From positions 1 through 64,000 of the forward strand of contig JAUXPP010000031.1 of assembly GCA_030683705.1 (NCBI GenBank): a DNA stretch of 64,000 nt, given 5' to 3'. The DNA is from Polaromonas sp. GTDB taxonomy: Bacteria; Pseudomonadota; Gammaproteobacteria; Burkholderiales; Burkholderiaceae_C. The notes under the pieces were generated by a model, which was not told the DNA's origin, did no database searches, and saw nothing but the letters and a program-made list of their open reading frames with translations. The translations under genes and the position numbers were made by a program. Positions 44,358 through 52,961 of the stretch are shown here, piece after piece (position 1 is the first letter of the stretch; every line of letters starts with the position of its first letter).

Positions 44358-46349
44358 TCAGTTGATCTTCACCAGACCACCCTTGAGGGTCAACATACCG
44401 CCGCCGTCCACGGTCTGCATGGCGGAGGCCTTGTTCGTCACCATGGCTCCCTCATTGTCCAGCGTGGTCCCCGCCTTGTTCTTGAGTCCTGTCCCCGCCT
44501 GGTTGGTCAGGTCCAGGCCAGCCTTGTTGGTCAGGGACGTGCCCGCCTCATTGGTCAGGGCCGTTCCCGCCTTGCTGGTCAGGGCCGTCCCCGCCTCGGA
44601 TTTGAGGGTCGTTCCGGATTTGATACTGATGGAGCCGGTCACGTCGATCACCAGGTTACCGGTGACTTTCAGTTCATAGTTGCCAGTGACCGCCTGCTTG
44701 AAATCGGCTTGATTGGTATGGGTTTCATTGCCGGTCACCGTCAACTCGCGTGTGCCTTTGACCTTGTGGATTTCCTTGCCAGTCTGCACATCCACCGTGC
44801 GGTCACCTTTTTCCAGCGTATGGGTTTCGGAGCCCTTGACCAGCTTGGTGCTTAAGTCATTTTCGATCTCGATCTTCATGTCCTTCTGCGCATGAAAGTA
44901 AAACTCCTCGGCATCTTTCTTGTCTTCCATGCGCATTTCATTACCCGCCGCGCCCTGCTTGGAGGAGCGCGATTTGATCGTGCTTTGCGTCTGCATGCCC
45001 GGAAGCGTCACCGGAGGGGTGTTTTCCGCGTTGTAGACACAGCCCGTGACCAGAGGCCGGTCAGGATCGCCGTCGACATAACTGACGACGACTTCCTGTC
45101 CAATACGCGGCAAAAACAGGCTGCCCCATCCCAGCCCGGCCCACGACTGCGAGACGCGAACCCAGCAAGAGCTGTTTTCGTCCTTGACGCCCAGCCGGTC
45201 CCAATGGAACTGCACCTTGATCCGTCCATGTTTGTCGGTCCAGATCTCTTCCCCACTGGGTCCCACGACCAGCGCCGTCTGGCTACCCGAGACCCGGGGC
45301 AACAAGGCCACGCGGGGCGGCCGGAACGGTGTGGTGGCCGGAAACGCTTCAAATGCGTTGCTGTACTGGTCGTTGCTGGCCGCGTGGGTGACAGCGCGCA
45401 GGACCAGCGAGGTGTTCAGGGCGGTCCGCGAATGCCCGGACAGGGTGAATTTTTTGCCGGCCGACAGCGGATAGCAGTAACTGGTCCCCCGGCAGACCGC
45501 GCCATCCACCTGGCTGGCCTCGGAACGGACCTTGGCCCGCTGGGTGCCGTCGGCGACAACGGCATGTTTGCCCGGGTACTCGAACTGCTTGCCTTTTCCC
45601 GTCGCCCCTGCCGATTCGGTCTTCAGCGCCGTACTCGGCGTGAGGTAGTTGTAGTCGCTGTATTCGAATTTTTGCGCTACCAGCCGGCTCTCGTATTCCA
45701 GTTGGTTGACCGCATCGATCACGCGCCTTCCGCCCTCGTCGGGGAAATAACGCAAGGCGGCCGCGTCCGCACAATCCGTATGGGCGGAGGAGCTGTCCCC
45801 CAGCACCATGGTGTGGCCGCCATTTCTGAATGTGAAGAAATAGAAGATTCCCTCCTCCTCCATGAGGCGGGATATGAATTCCAGCGCCGTCTCGTCGTAC
45901 TGAACACAGTATTCGCGGCTGCCATAGGTTCCGGTCAACTGCGCATCGAAAGTCACGCCGAACTCGCCAAGCACCGCCTTGATGATGTCGGCGGCCGTCT
46001 TGTTCTGGTAGATCACCCGGTCCCGGCTCAAGGTCAGCAGCCAGAGGCTGGGCACCAGTTCTGCCGAATAGGACGAAAACGCCTTGTCGCCACCCGCATG
46101 CATGAAGCGCGACACGATGCCATTGAAATACCGGACCGGTCCGGCGGGCAGGGCAAACTTGACCGTGACCGATGCACCAATGATCAGCGCGGGGTCCAGC
46201 CCCGTGTTTGCCGAACGCATGGACAGGGAAAACTTGAAGGGCTGCGATATCGCCTCCACACCCTGAAAGTGATCCAGCAGCAACTCATCCGCACCGAACG
46301 GGGTCGTCACCGTCAAGGTCGAGTTGGTCTGCTTGTAACCGGTCCGCAT
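44358..46349 (-). CDS. vgrG: T6SS spike protein VgrG (TssI)
   Basis: A 663-residue VgrG trimer subunit. The N-terminal gp27-like region (LTVTTPFGADELLLDHFQGV, YCVQYDETALEFISRLMEEE) and the gp5 OB-fold (IKVQFHWDRLG, CWVRVSQSWAGLGWGSLFLP, IGQEVVVSYVDGDPDRP) are standard. The C-terminal needle has seven perfect-length 8-residue repeats (residues 578-633, AGTALTNE-type) coded by a 24-bp tandem array. There is no added effector domain. It is followed by its likely adaptor (YwqK type) and tip (DUF4280). Confidence 0.95.
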   Translation of the reverse strand: MRTGYKQTNSTLTVTTPFGADELLLDHFQGVEAISQPFKFSLSMRSANTGLDPALIIGASVTVKFALPAGPVRYFNGIVSRFMHAGGDKAFSSYSAELVPSLWLLTLSRDRVIYQNKTAADIIKAVLGEFGVTFDAQLTGTYGSREYCVQYDETALEFISRLMEEEGIFYFFTFRNGGHTMVLGDSSSAHTDCADAAALRYFPDEGGRRVIDAVNQLEYESRLVAQKFEYSDYNYLTPSTALKTESAGATGKGKQFEYPGKHAVVADGTQRAKVRSEASQVDGAVCRGTSYCYPLSAGKKFTLSGHSRTALNTSLVLRAVTHAASNDQYSNAFEAFPATTPFRPPRVALLPRVSGSQTALVVGPSGEEIWTDKHGRIKVQFHWDRLGVKDENSSCWVRVSQSWAGLGWGSLFLPRIGQEVVVSYVDGDPDRPLVTGCVYNAENTPPVTLPGMQTQSTIKSRSSKQGAAGNEMRMEDKKDAEEFYFHAQKDMKIEIENDLSTKLVKGSETHTLEKGDRTVDVQTGKEIHKVKGTRELTVTGNETHTNQADFKQAVTGNYELKVTGNLVIDVTGSISIKSGTTLKSEAGTALTSKAGTALTNEAGTSLTNKAGLDLTNQAGTGLKNKAGTTLDNEGAMVTNKASAMQTVDGGGMLTLKGGLVKIN
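44451..44618 (-). repeat. 24-bp tandem repeat in the vgrG needle region
   Basis: Seven 24-bp units encoding AGT-x-LT-x-x octapeptides (SGTTLKSE, AGTALTSK, AGTALTNE, AGTSLTNK, AGLDLTNQ, AGTGLKNK, AGTTLDNE). Each octamer makes one step of the triple-stranded beta-helix, so unit number would set the needle length. Confidence 0.85.
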
Positions 46350-46355
46350 ATCTGT

Positions 46356-49073
46356 TTACTGCTGCTTGGGCGGGGCGAACGTGAATGAAAAATCATCGTT
46401 CGCATCCACGCCCATGTGCACCGCGCCAAAAGGATCGGACATGGAAATTTTTTCCAGCACCTGCCGGGAGAGTTCCGGGAGTACGGCATGCGACAGGATG
46501 TGGTCGACGTTGCGCGCACCGCTATCAACTTCAGTGCATCGCGCCGTGATGGTCTGGGCGACCTCGTCGTCCCATGTGAACAAGGCCTTGTGGTTGCGTG
46601 AGAATCGCTGCGCGAGCTTGCCGAGTTTCAGGGTGACAATCGAGCGGATCTGCTCGTCACCCAGCGGGTAATAAGGCACAAGGGCAAGACGCCCGAGGAA
46701 AGCCGGCGAAAACTGTTTCGTCAGCACCGGCCGGAGCTGTTCGATCAGTACTTCCGGGTCGGGGCGGCGCCCCCCTTCGCACGCATCGGTGATGACGTCC
46801 TGGGCAGCATTGGACGTCAACAGGATCAGGGTGTTCTTGAAGTCGATCTGCACCCCTTCACCATCCTCCATCACACCTTTGTCAAAGACCTGGAAAAACA
46901 GCTCCAGCACATCAGGGTGCGCCTTTTCCATTTCGTCCAGCAACACCACGCTGTAGGGCCGGCGCCGCACAGCCTCGGTCAGCACCCCGCCCCGGCCATA
47001 CCCCACGTATCCCGGAGGCGCCCCCTTCAGGCTGGAGACGGTGTGCGCTTCCTGGAATTCAGACATGTTGACCGTGACCATGTTGCGGTCTCCGCCGTAG
47101 ATCATGTCGGCCAGCGCAAAGGCCGTCTCCGTCTTGCCGACGCCGCTCGGGCCGACCAGCATGAAGACTCCGACCGGCTTGCCCGGGTCATCGAGGTCCG
47201 CCCGCGATGTCCTGACCCGCCGGGCGATGGCATCGAGGGCCTGGTCCTGCCCAACCACCCGCTCCGCCAGTTTTTCCTTGAGATTCAGCACGGTGTGCAA
47301 CTCGTCCGCCAGCATCTTCCCCACAGGAATCCCGGTCCAGCCTGAAATCACCGACGCAACCACGCCGGAATCCACGCAGACCGGAATCATGGGTTCATCG
47401 CTCTGGATGGCATCCAGTCCCCGTTCCAGCCGATTCAGGGAGGCAGCCAGGTCTTCCCTGTCTTCACCTTCGAGTCCCGCACCGTCCTCGCCCAGGCTGT
47501 CCGCGATGCGTTTGCGCAAGGCCACGATTTCAGCAACCGCGCTCTTTTCCTCCTCCAGCTTTTCCGTCAAGCGGCGTTTGCGCTGCTGAAGTCTTTCCAG
47601 CTCCAGCGCCAGAGCCGTGATGGCAGGGCCGTGCTCACGGCCGGTTGCCGACTCATGCCGGTAAATGCGCAACTGGCTTTCTGCATTGGAAATTTCCCGC
47701 GTCGTGGACTCGATTTCGGGCGGCACGCCGTTCTGTCCGATCGCCACCCGTGCACACGCGGTATCGAGCACACTGATGGCTTTGTCGGGAAGCTGGCGAC
47801 CGGATATGTAGCGATGCGAAAGCTTGACGGCGTCCCTGACGGCATCGTCGATGATCTCCACGCCATGGTGCTTCTCCAGCGTCTTCACCATACCGCGCAA
47901 CATGTCGACAGCGACATCTTCGGAGGGTTCGTCCACCTTGACCACCTGGAAGCGCCGGGCCAGCGCCGGGTCACGTTCGACATACTTCTTGTATTCGGCC
48001 CAGGTTGTGGCTGCAATCGTTCGCAACTCGCCGCGGGCCAGCGCGGGCTTGAGCAGGTTGGCCGCGTCACCCTGGCCTTCGGCACCGCCCGCTCCGATCA
48101 GCTGGTGGGCTTCGTCGATGAACAATATCACCGGCACCAGCGAAGCCTTGACTTCGGCAATCACGGATTTCAAGCGGTTTTCAAATTCTCCCTTGACGCC
48201 GGCGCCGGCCTGGAGCAACGCCAGATCCAGGGAACGAACCGAGACCTTCTGCAACGCCGGCGGCACGTCCCCCTGGACCACGCGCTGGGCAAAGCCTTCC
48301 ACAACGGCGGTTTTGCCGACACCGGCCTCGCCGGTCAAGATGGGATTGTTCTGCCGGCGCCTGAGCAGGACATCGATGATCTGCCGGATCTCCGAGTCGC
48401 GCCCCCGGATCGGGTCAATTTTCCCTTGTCTCGCCTGCTCCGTCATGTCCACGGTGTAGAGGTCCAACGAAGGATGAGAAGACGCGCCGCGACGCATGGT
48501 GGGCATTTGCAGCGATGGCGCCTCTGCTCCGGCTGAACCCGTCCCGGTTTGCCCGCCCGCGTGGACCGGTGCGCTGGACCGCACTGCGCCGCCAGCATCT
48601 TCGGCCGAGCTTGCCAGCACATCCGCCAGATTCTTGCGCAGGCTTTCGCGTGGTATCTGAAGAAGACCCGGTGCCGACTCGATCAAGGCACCCCGAAGGC
48701 TGTCGACCTCGAGCAGAGCCAGTACCAGCGTCCCGGACCGGACCTGCTGTTCGCCCAAGAGCATGGAACTGAGCAACCATGCCTCCTGGAACAGCGGGGC
48801 CAGATGCGGCGAAAGTGCGGGCGTGCGCCCATTTCCACGCTTGAAGCGATCCATCGCCTCCTGCAACTGGGCCAGGATGACGTCCATCTTGATGTCATAT
48901 TCCGGCAGGATCAGGCAGACATCCGGGGCTTCGGTTTCTATGAGCTTGAACAGCAGGTGTTCGACATCCACGTTGTAGTGGGTTTGCTGAACGCACAGCT
49001 CCGCGGCCTTTTCGAGCGCCCTCTTGCATTCCGGATTCAGCTTGCCGAGCAATGTGCGAATGTCTATTTCCAT
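46356..49073 (-). CDS. clpV: T6SS sheath-recycling ATPase ClpV (TssH)
   Basis: A 905-residue ClpB-type AAA+ disaggregase that unfolds contracted TssBC sheath. The N-terminal double Clp domain (LLGKLNPECKRALEKAAELC) is typical of ClpV, followed by AAA-1 (Walker A TGEAGVGKTAVVEG, Walker B VILFIDEAHQL), a middle coiled-coil domain (about 440-550), and AAA-2 (Walker A VGPSGVGKTETAF, Walker B YSVVLLDEMEKAHPDVL). It lies 17 nt downstream of tssG and 6 nt upstream of vgrG. Confidence 0.96.
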   Translation of the reverse strand: MEIDIRTLLGKLNPECKRALEKAAELCVQQTHYNVDVEHLLFKLIETEAPDVCLILPEYDIKMDVILAQLQEAMDRFKRGNGRTPALSPHLAPLFQEAWLLSSMLLGEQQVRSGTLVLALLEVDSLRGALIESAPGLLQIPRESLRKNLADVLASSAEDAGGAVRSSAPVHAGGQTGTGSAGAEAPSLQMPTMRRGASSHPSLDLYTVDMTEQARQGKIDPIRGRDSEIRQIIDVLLRRRQNNPILTGEAGVGKTAVVEGFAQRVVQGDVPPALQKVSVRSLDLALLQAGAGVKGEFENRLKSVIAEVKASLVPVILFIDEAHQLIGAGGAEGQGDAANLLKPALARGELRTIAATTWAEYKKYVERDPALARRFQVVKVDEPSEDVAVDMLRGMVKTLEKHHGVEIIDDAVRDAVKLSHRYISGRQLPDKAISVLDTACARVAIGQNGVPPEIESTTREISNAESQLRIYRHESATGREHGPAITALALELERLQQRKRRLTEKLEEEKSAVAEIVALRKRIADSLGEDGAGLEGEDREDLAASLNRLERGLDAIQSDEPMIPVCVDSGVVASVISGWTGIPVGKMLADELHTVLNLKEKLAERVVGQDQALDAIARRVRTSRADLDDPGKPVGVFMLVGPSGVGKTETAFALADMIYGGDRNMVTVNMSEFQEAHTVSSLKGAPPGYVGYGRGGVLTEAVRRRPYSVVLLDEMEKAHPDVLELFFQVFDKGVMEDGEGVQIDFKNTLILLTSNAAQDVITDACEGGRRPDPEVLIEQLRPVLTKQFSPAFLGRLALVPYYPLGDEQIRSIVTLKLGKLAQRFSRNHKALFTWDDEVAQTITARCTEVDSGARNVDHILSHAVLPELSRQVLEKISMSDPFGAVHMGVDANDDFSFTFAPPKQQ

Positions 49074-49090
49074 GTTTCTTGCCGTTTCGG

Positions 49091-50146
49091 TCAGGCAGCG
49101 ACTGGCGCTGCGTCGTCGTGGAGTTTGAGTCTTGCCGGCGGGAGATACCCCGTGTACGGCGAGTGGCTCACAAGCCAGGATGTCCAGCCCAGGCGAAGCG
49201 GCTCTTTTTGTCCCAGAACACTTGGCTTGAGCTCCCGCGCCTCAACGCGCAAAACCAACTCGACACCGACGTCCTGCTGGAGATATCGGCGAACCATCCA
49301 TTTGACCAACTCATATTCCTCGCCACCCCGGAGCAGACGGCGCAGCCGACGCAGGGGCAAACCGGACAACGCAATGGAAATGCCGGCGCTCTGATCCCAC
49401 ACCCGGCGGCCCAACACCGCAGAACGCCCCAGGCGGGGCGCACGGTGCGCTCCGGAAGCGCTGAGGCGGGCGACATCACGGGGCTCCAGATACCGCCATC
49501 CGCCGCAGAACTGCTGGCCGCTGGCCGTCACCCCCAGGCGGTCTGACAGCATGGCCAGCAAGCCTGTCATCGATCTGGGCGCGCCGCCCATCAGGCCGGC
49601 ATGCCGAAGCCAGGTGGTTTCGCCCATCGGCGCCCGGATCCCGGCCTTGAGGCCCAACGCACTCAGGGAATCCAGGCAGGCCGCCAGGGTGGAGGACTGA
49701 GGGGACTTCCAGTTCAGTCCCATGTGGTGCTTTTTACGGCTGCGGTACAAAAACGCCAGAAAGCGGTGGTTGAAAATGTCGAGGAAATCGGCCGTGGCAT
49801 GGTCGCGGGCGGCCGTACGCTCCAGGACCATTTCGGTGAAAGGCAGCGGGAGCGGGCCCTGGGCACCGGCCAAAGACATCACCGCCGTTGACAGGGTATG
49901 GGCTTCGCCGTGCTGGCCGCCCGCGGCCACCCGGCTGACGTCACTGGGCTGGAACCCGAGGGACACCACCGAGCTCAGCCGAACCGATTCGGTCTGGCCG
50001 TCGCCCTTTCCCACAGGCGCCAATTCCGGCGACACCCGTTCCAGCAGGCTGACAGCCTGAAAAAGATTGAAGCCGTGCGGCCGGTCAAGCAAGCGCTTGA
50101 CTAGAGCACCAGCTGGCGGCCGCTCATCGGTTCCCATTGTTTCCAT
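49091..50146 (-). CDS. tssG: T6SS baseplate protein TssG
   Basis: A 351-residue baseplate wedge protein (TssG/ImpH/VasB). The typical start LVKRLLDRPHGFNLFQAVSL then LERVSPE, the segment ALGTGPLPLP-like GAQGPLPLPFTEMVLERTA with DFLDIFNHRFLAFLYRSRKK, and the GVWRYLEP-like GGWRYLEPRDVARLS are diagnostic. Its start at 50146 lies inside the end of tssF (46-nt overlap in another frame); an ATG at 50137 is equally plausible. Confidence 0.93.
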   Translation of the reverse strand: METMGTDERPPAGALVKRLLDRPHGFNLFQAVSLLERVSPELAPVGKGDGQTESVRLSSVVSLGFQPSDVSRVAAGGQHGEAHTLSTAVMSLAGAQGPLPLPFTEMVLERTAARDHATADFLDIFNHRFLAFLYRSRKKHHMGLNWKSPQSSTLAACLDSLSALGLKAGIRAPMGETTWLRHAGLMGGAPRSMTGLLAMLSDRLGVTASGQQFCGGWRYLEPRDVARLSASGAHRAPRLGRSAVLGRRVWDQSAGISIALSGLPLRRLRRLLRGGEEYELVKWMVRRYLQQDVGVELVLRVEARELKPSVLGQKEPLRLGWTSWLVSHSPYTGYLPPARLKLHDDAAPVAA

Positions 50147-51864
50147 ACTTCATCGCCGCGATGCACCCCTAACTGAACAAATGAATTGACGGATGTGTAC
50201 ATGGCGAAGAAACGCGCCAGCACCGCAGACATCAGCAACTGCGATCCCCCGACAAACGCCTCCTCATCGAACTCAAGCGTGACCTCTGTTCCACGGCAGT
50301 AGCCACGCCAGGCGTCATTGCCCACCCGGCCTGTCACGCTGCGCGCCTGCAAACCCCGGATGCCGCGAATCTGCTCGTGGTCCCGTGTGCTGTCCGACGC
50401 GAACAATGTCAGCATTTCCCGCAGCTGATCCTTGCCCGTGGAGCCGTCCACCAGCGACTGGTGGTTGAGCGTCAGCAGCGACACCAGCCTCCAGAGGGTT
50501 TCGCTTCCCAAAGGGGGGTTTCTTTGCGAGGTCGGTTCGTACAAACATCGCACGGTGGCCGTATTGGATATGCCTTCGGCGACCATGCGCGCACCTATCG
50601 GCACCTGCTCCGCCAGCCGCCGGTTGGTACAAAGCAGGTTGGCAAACACCACCGGCTCGACGGGCGTCTTGAGGGTGTTGGCCTGGTCCACAAAAGACAG
50701 AAACACATCGGTCCCTGAAATGTCCTTGCGCAGGCTGTGTTCGCGGCGTGATGACCAGAAACTGGTCTGCTCGTCGGAGCGGATATGCCCCAGCGCCGAA
50801 AAACTGGGCACCAGGACAGGCCGTTCCGCATTGGGGTCGGACGCCGTCACCGACACAATGGAGTGCACCTCGGTCGTTGCCTCCCGTTGCCGGTCGGCCA
50901 CCAAAAGATACTCGTAGTGCCGATGGTCCACCAGAATGGGTTCGCTGGTCTTGGGGAACAGGTTGACAACCGGCGTACAGCCCAGCCGGAAATTGTCGGC
51001 CGAGATGTTGCCCAGCCCCCGGGCCGGCTGGCCCAGGGTCAGTATCAAGTCGAACCGCTTGCACGAGCCCAGGCGCGCGCGAAGGTTGAGCACATCAAAA
51101 AAATGGAACTTGCGAGGAAAGGAAAAATACTCCTGCATCAGCCCATAGGCAGGCTGCGCGTTGCGCGGCAGGGGAAGAACATTTTCGTCCTCGGAATAAC
51201 CGACTTCGCGCCAGGAGCCGTGAGGCAGGAATTGAGGCAGACCGCCTTCGGGCACGAGACTGGCGCTCACCACGTCTGCCACCAGAAATTCGTAAAGCGG
51301 CATGGTGGTCATCCAGTCGCCCTGGAGATGGAGACGCAGGCGATCAAGCTCCAGTTCCGAAAAATCGGTTTCCGGGCTGCATTCAAAGGTCAGGCGCAAG
51401 GTGGAGCCCCCCTCCAACGCGGCCCTGCTCACGCTCACCGGCCACAAAACGGTGTTCCAGGCCGTGCGAAAACGACACTGCTGGCCACCGGAAGCGCTGG
51501 CGTACAGCGCAGTGTGCTGCGGGATTTTGAAACCTGCGGTCACCTTGCCCTGCGCGGGATCCAGGTGGAACTGCGCCACCGTCATGGAGGGAACGGGCTG
51601 GATCAGGGAGGGGCACAAATTGTCCAGCAAGGCGGCAGCCACCTGCGGAAATTCGCGGTCCAGGTCCTGGTGCACCCGCGCCGCCAGGAAAGCCACCGAC
51701 TCGATCAACCGCTCGGTATGCGGATCCAGCGACTCGGTCCCGTGCAGCGACAGCATGGACGCCACCTTGGGGTAGCGCTTGGCGAAGTTGGACCCCTGAT
51801 CACGCAGGTAGACGAGTTCGCGCTTGTAGTACTGCAGCAGGTCGTTGTGCAAAATTTCGGCCAC
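50101..51864 (-). CDS. tssF: T6SS baseplate protein TssF
   Basis: A 587-residue protein of the TssF/ImpG/VasA family, the main wedge subunit. The start LLQYYKRELVYLRDQGSNFA and KRYPKVASMLSLHGTESLDP, HTERLIESVAFLAARVHQDL are the conserved signature. The C-terminal part contains GTEVTLEFDEEAFVGGSQLL and FLHVYT-like FFAMYTSVNSFVQL. It follows tssE by 2 nt and overlaps tssG. Confidence 0.95.
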   Translation of the reverse strand: MAEILHNDLLQYYKRELVYLRDQGSNFAKRYPKVASMLSLHGTESLDPHTERLIESVAFLAARVHQDLDREFPQVAAALLDNLCPSLIQPVPSMTVAQFHLDPAQGKVTAGFKIPQHTALYASASGGQQCRFRTAWNTVLWPVSVSRAALEGGSTLRLTFECSPETDFSELELDRLRLHLQGDWMTTMPLYEFLVADVVSASLVPEGGLPQFLPHGSWREVGYSEDENVLPLPRNAQPAYGLMQEYFSFPRKFHFFDVLNLRARLGSCKRFDLILTLGQPARGLGNISADNFRLGCTPVVNLFPKTSEPILVDHRHYEYLLVADRQREATTEVHSIVSVTASDPNAERPVLVPSFSALGHIRSDEQTSFWSSRREHSLRKDISGTDVFLSFVDQANTLKTPVEPVVFANLLCTNRRLAEQVPIGARMVAEGISNTATVRCLYEPTSQRNPPLGSETLWRLVSLLTLNHQSLVDGSTGKDQLREMLTLFASDSTRDHEQIRGIRGLQARSVTGRVGNDAWRGYCRGTEVTLEFDEEAFVGGSQLLMSAVLARFFAMYTSVNSFVQLGVHRGDEVWKQWEPMSGRQLVL

Positions 51865-51866
51865 GT

Positions 51867-52328
51867 TCAGGCCGCCTTCGCGCGACTGCCTTGTCGCTGA
51901 TCAAGCTGAAGCTCAAAATTCAATTGCCGCAACTTCAGCCCTATCGTCACCGTCCCGCCAATCAGCAGCGCCGCCGAACCGCCACCATGACCCGAAGGAA
52001 AGGCCTTGACGGTCACGTCCTTCAGGCGCGGCTCGAAATGCACGATGGCCTGCCTGATGGTGGCCTGGAGCAAATCGAGGTCCGGGTGGGAGGATGGGGA
52101 AAGGGAAGAAATATCAGGAATCCCGTAATCGAGGGCCGTGCCCGTGCTGTCCGAAAACTCAGAGGGCAGCAGCCGAGAACGCGTGTTCAGCAGTCGGGAT
52201 AACTCCCGCCCGATGGACGCTTCCAGCTGCTCTGGGGTCAGTAGCTGTTGCCGACTGCCGTCAGCACCCTGCACCGACGACAGCCTGTCGAAAAGGGGGA
52301 CTGGAGAGCCTCGGACAAGTTCCGACAT
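51867..52328 (-). CDS. tssE: T6SS baseplate protein TssE (gp25-like)
   Basis: A 153-residue gp25/lysozyme-like wedge protein that starts sheath assembly. LFDRLSSVQGADG at the start, SIGRELSRLLNTRSRL, DYGIPDISSLSPSSHPDLD and IRQAIVHFEPRLKDVTVKAF are typical. It is located between hcp (54 nt) and tssF (2 nt). Confidence 0.94.
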   Translation of the reverse strand: MSELVRGSPVPLFDRLSSVQGADGSRQQLLTPEQLEASIGRELSRLLNTRSRLLPSEFSDSTGTALDYGIPDISSLSPSSHPDLDLLQATIRQAIVHFEPRLKDVTVKAFPSGHGGGSAALLIGGTVTIGLKLRQLNFELQLDQRQGSRAKAA

Positions 52329-52382
52329 GATGGCTTCTTCCCCCTAACGGAGCGGCTGACATCGGTGAAGATGCACGATGTA

Positions 52383-52871
52383 TCAGGTAGGCGCGAGCGC
52401 CTTGCCCTCTTTCAGATCCCAGCCGAAAGGAGCAACACCCTTCTGGGTGGAATCAGGGTTCTGCTGCGTCATCTGCGACGTGATGGTCGTGAAGTTGATG
52501 CTGAAGCTTTCCTGGGGCAGGTCGCCGCCACCGGAGCCCGAGGTGCTGATGCCGGAAATCATGGCGTCACCAAGCACGTACTTGATGGTCGACATGACCT
52601 TGGCGCCCTCGATGCGGGTGACCGAAACCGTTGCGGTGCCAAGCTTCAGGTTGCCGGCACAAGCCTGGTACAGGCCTGGCGACGAGGAGTCCAGCGTTTT
52701 GGTGAAGTTCATTTCCGAGAACTGCGGGCCATCGGAAGTACGTTCCGTGTTCCCGGGCCGCGAGGTCAGGGACTGGCTCAGGCCATGACTGAAGGAGTCC
52801 AGGATGATCTGATCCTTGTAGGGGTCTTCAGTGCAGTTGCCCTTGATGGAATCAATTTTGAGATAAATCAT
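52383..52871 (-). CDS. hcp: T6SS tube protein Hcp (TssD)
   Basis: A 162-residue Hcp protein whose hexamers stack into the inner tube. It opens IYLKIDSIKGNCTEDPYKDQ, contains FTKTLDSSSPGLYQACAGNL and ISGISTSGSGGGDLPQESFS plus the C-terminal INFTTITSQMTQQN. It is separated from tssC by 90 nt containing a strong hairpin (52902-52928), which could stabilise an hcp-specific transcript, in keeping with the large amounts of Hcp needed. Confidence 0.95.
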   Translation of the reverse strand: MIYLKIDSIKGNCTEDPYKDQIILDSFSHGLSQSLTSRPGNTERTSDGPQFSEMNFTKTLDSSSPGLYQACAGNLKLGTATVSVTRIEGAKVMSTIKYVLGDAMISGISTSGSGGGDLPQESFSINFTTITSQMTQQNPDSTQKGVAPFGWDLKEGKALAPT

Positions 52872-52901
52872 GAATCACTCCGTAGATAAAACCATGTAAC
52901 G

Positions 52902-52939
52902 GGGGCCCGGGCAAACTGACCGGGCCCCGCTTTTTTTTT
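52902..52939. terminator. Strong GC hairpin with T-tract between tssC and hcp
   Basis: GGGGCCCGG (52902-52910) pairs perfectly with CCGGGCCCC (52920-52928) around a 9-nt loop; nine T residues follow at 52931-52939 on the plus strand. As a terminator it would act on plus-strand (antisense) transcription. On the sense mRNA the hairpin follows an A-tract, so it may also protect the 5' end of a processed hcp message. Confidence 0.6.
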
Positions 52940-52961
52940 GACTAGCGAACCATGCCCCGCA

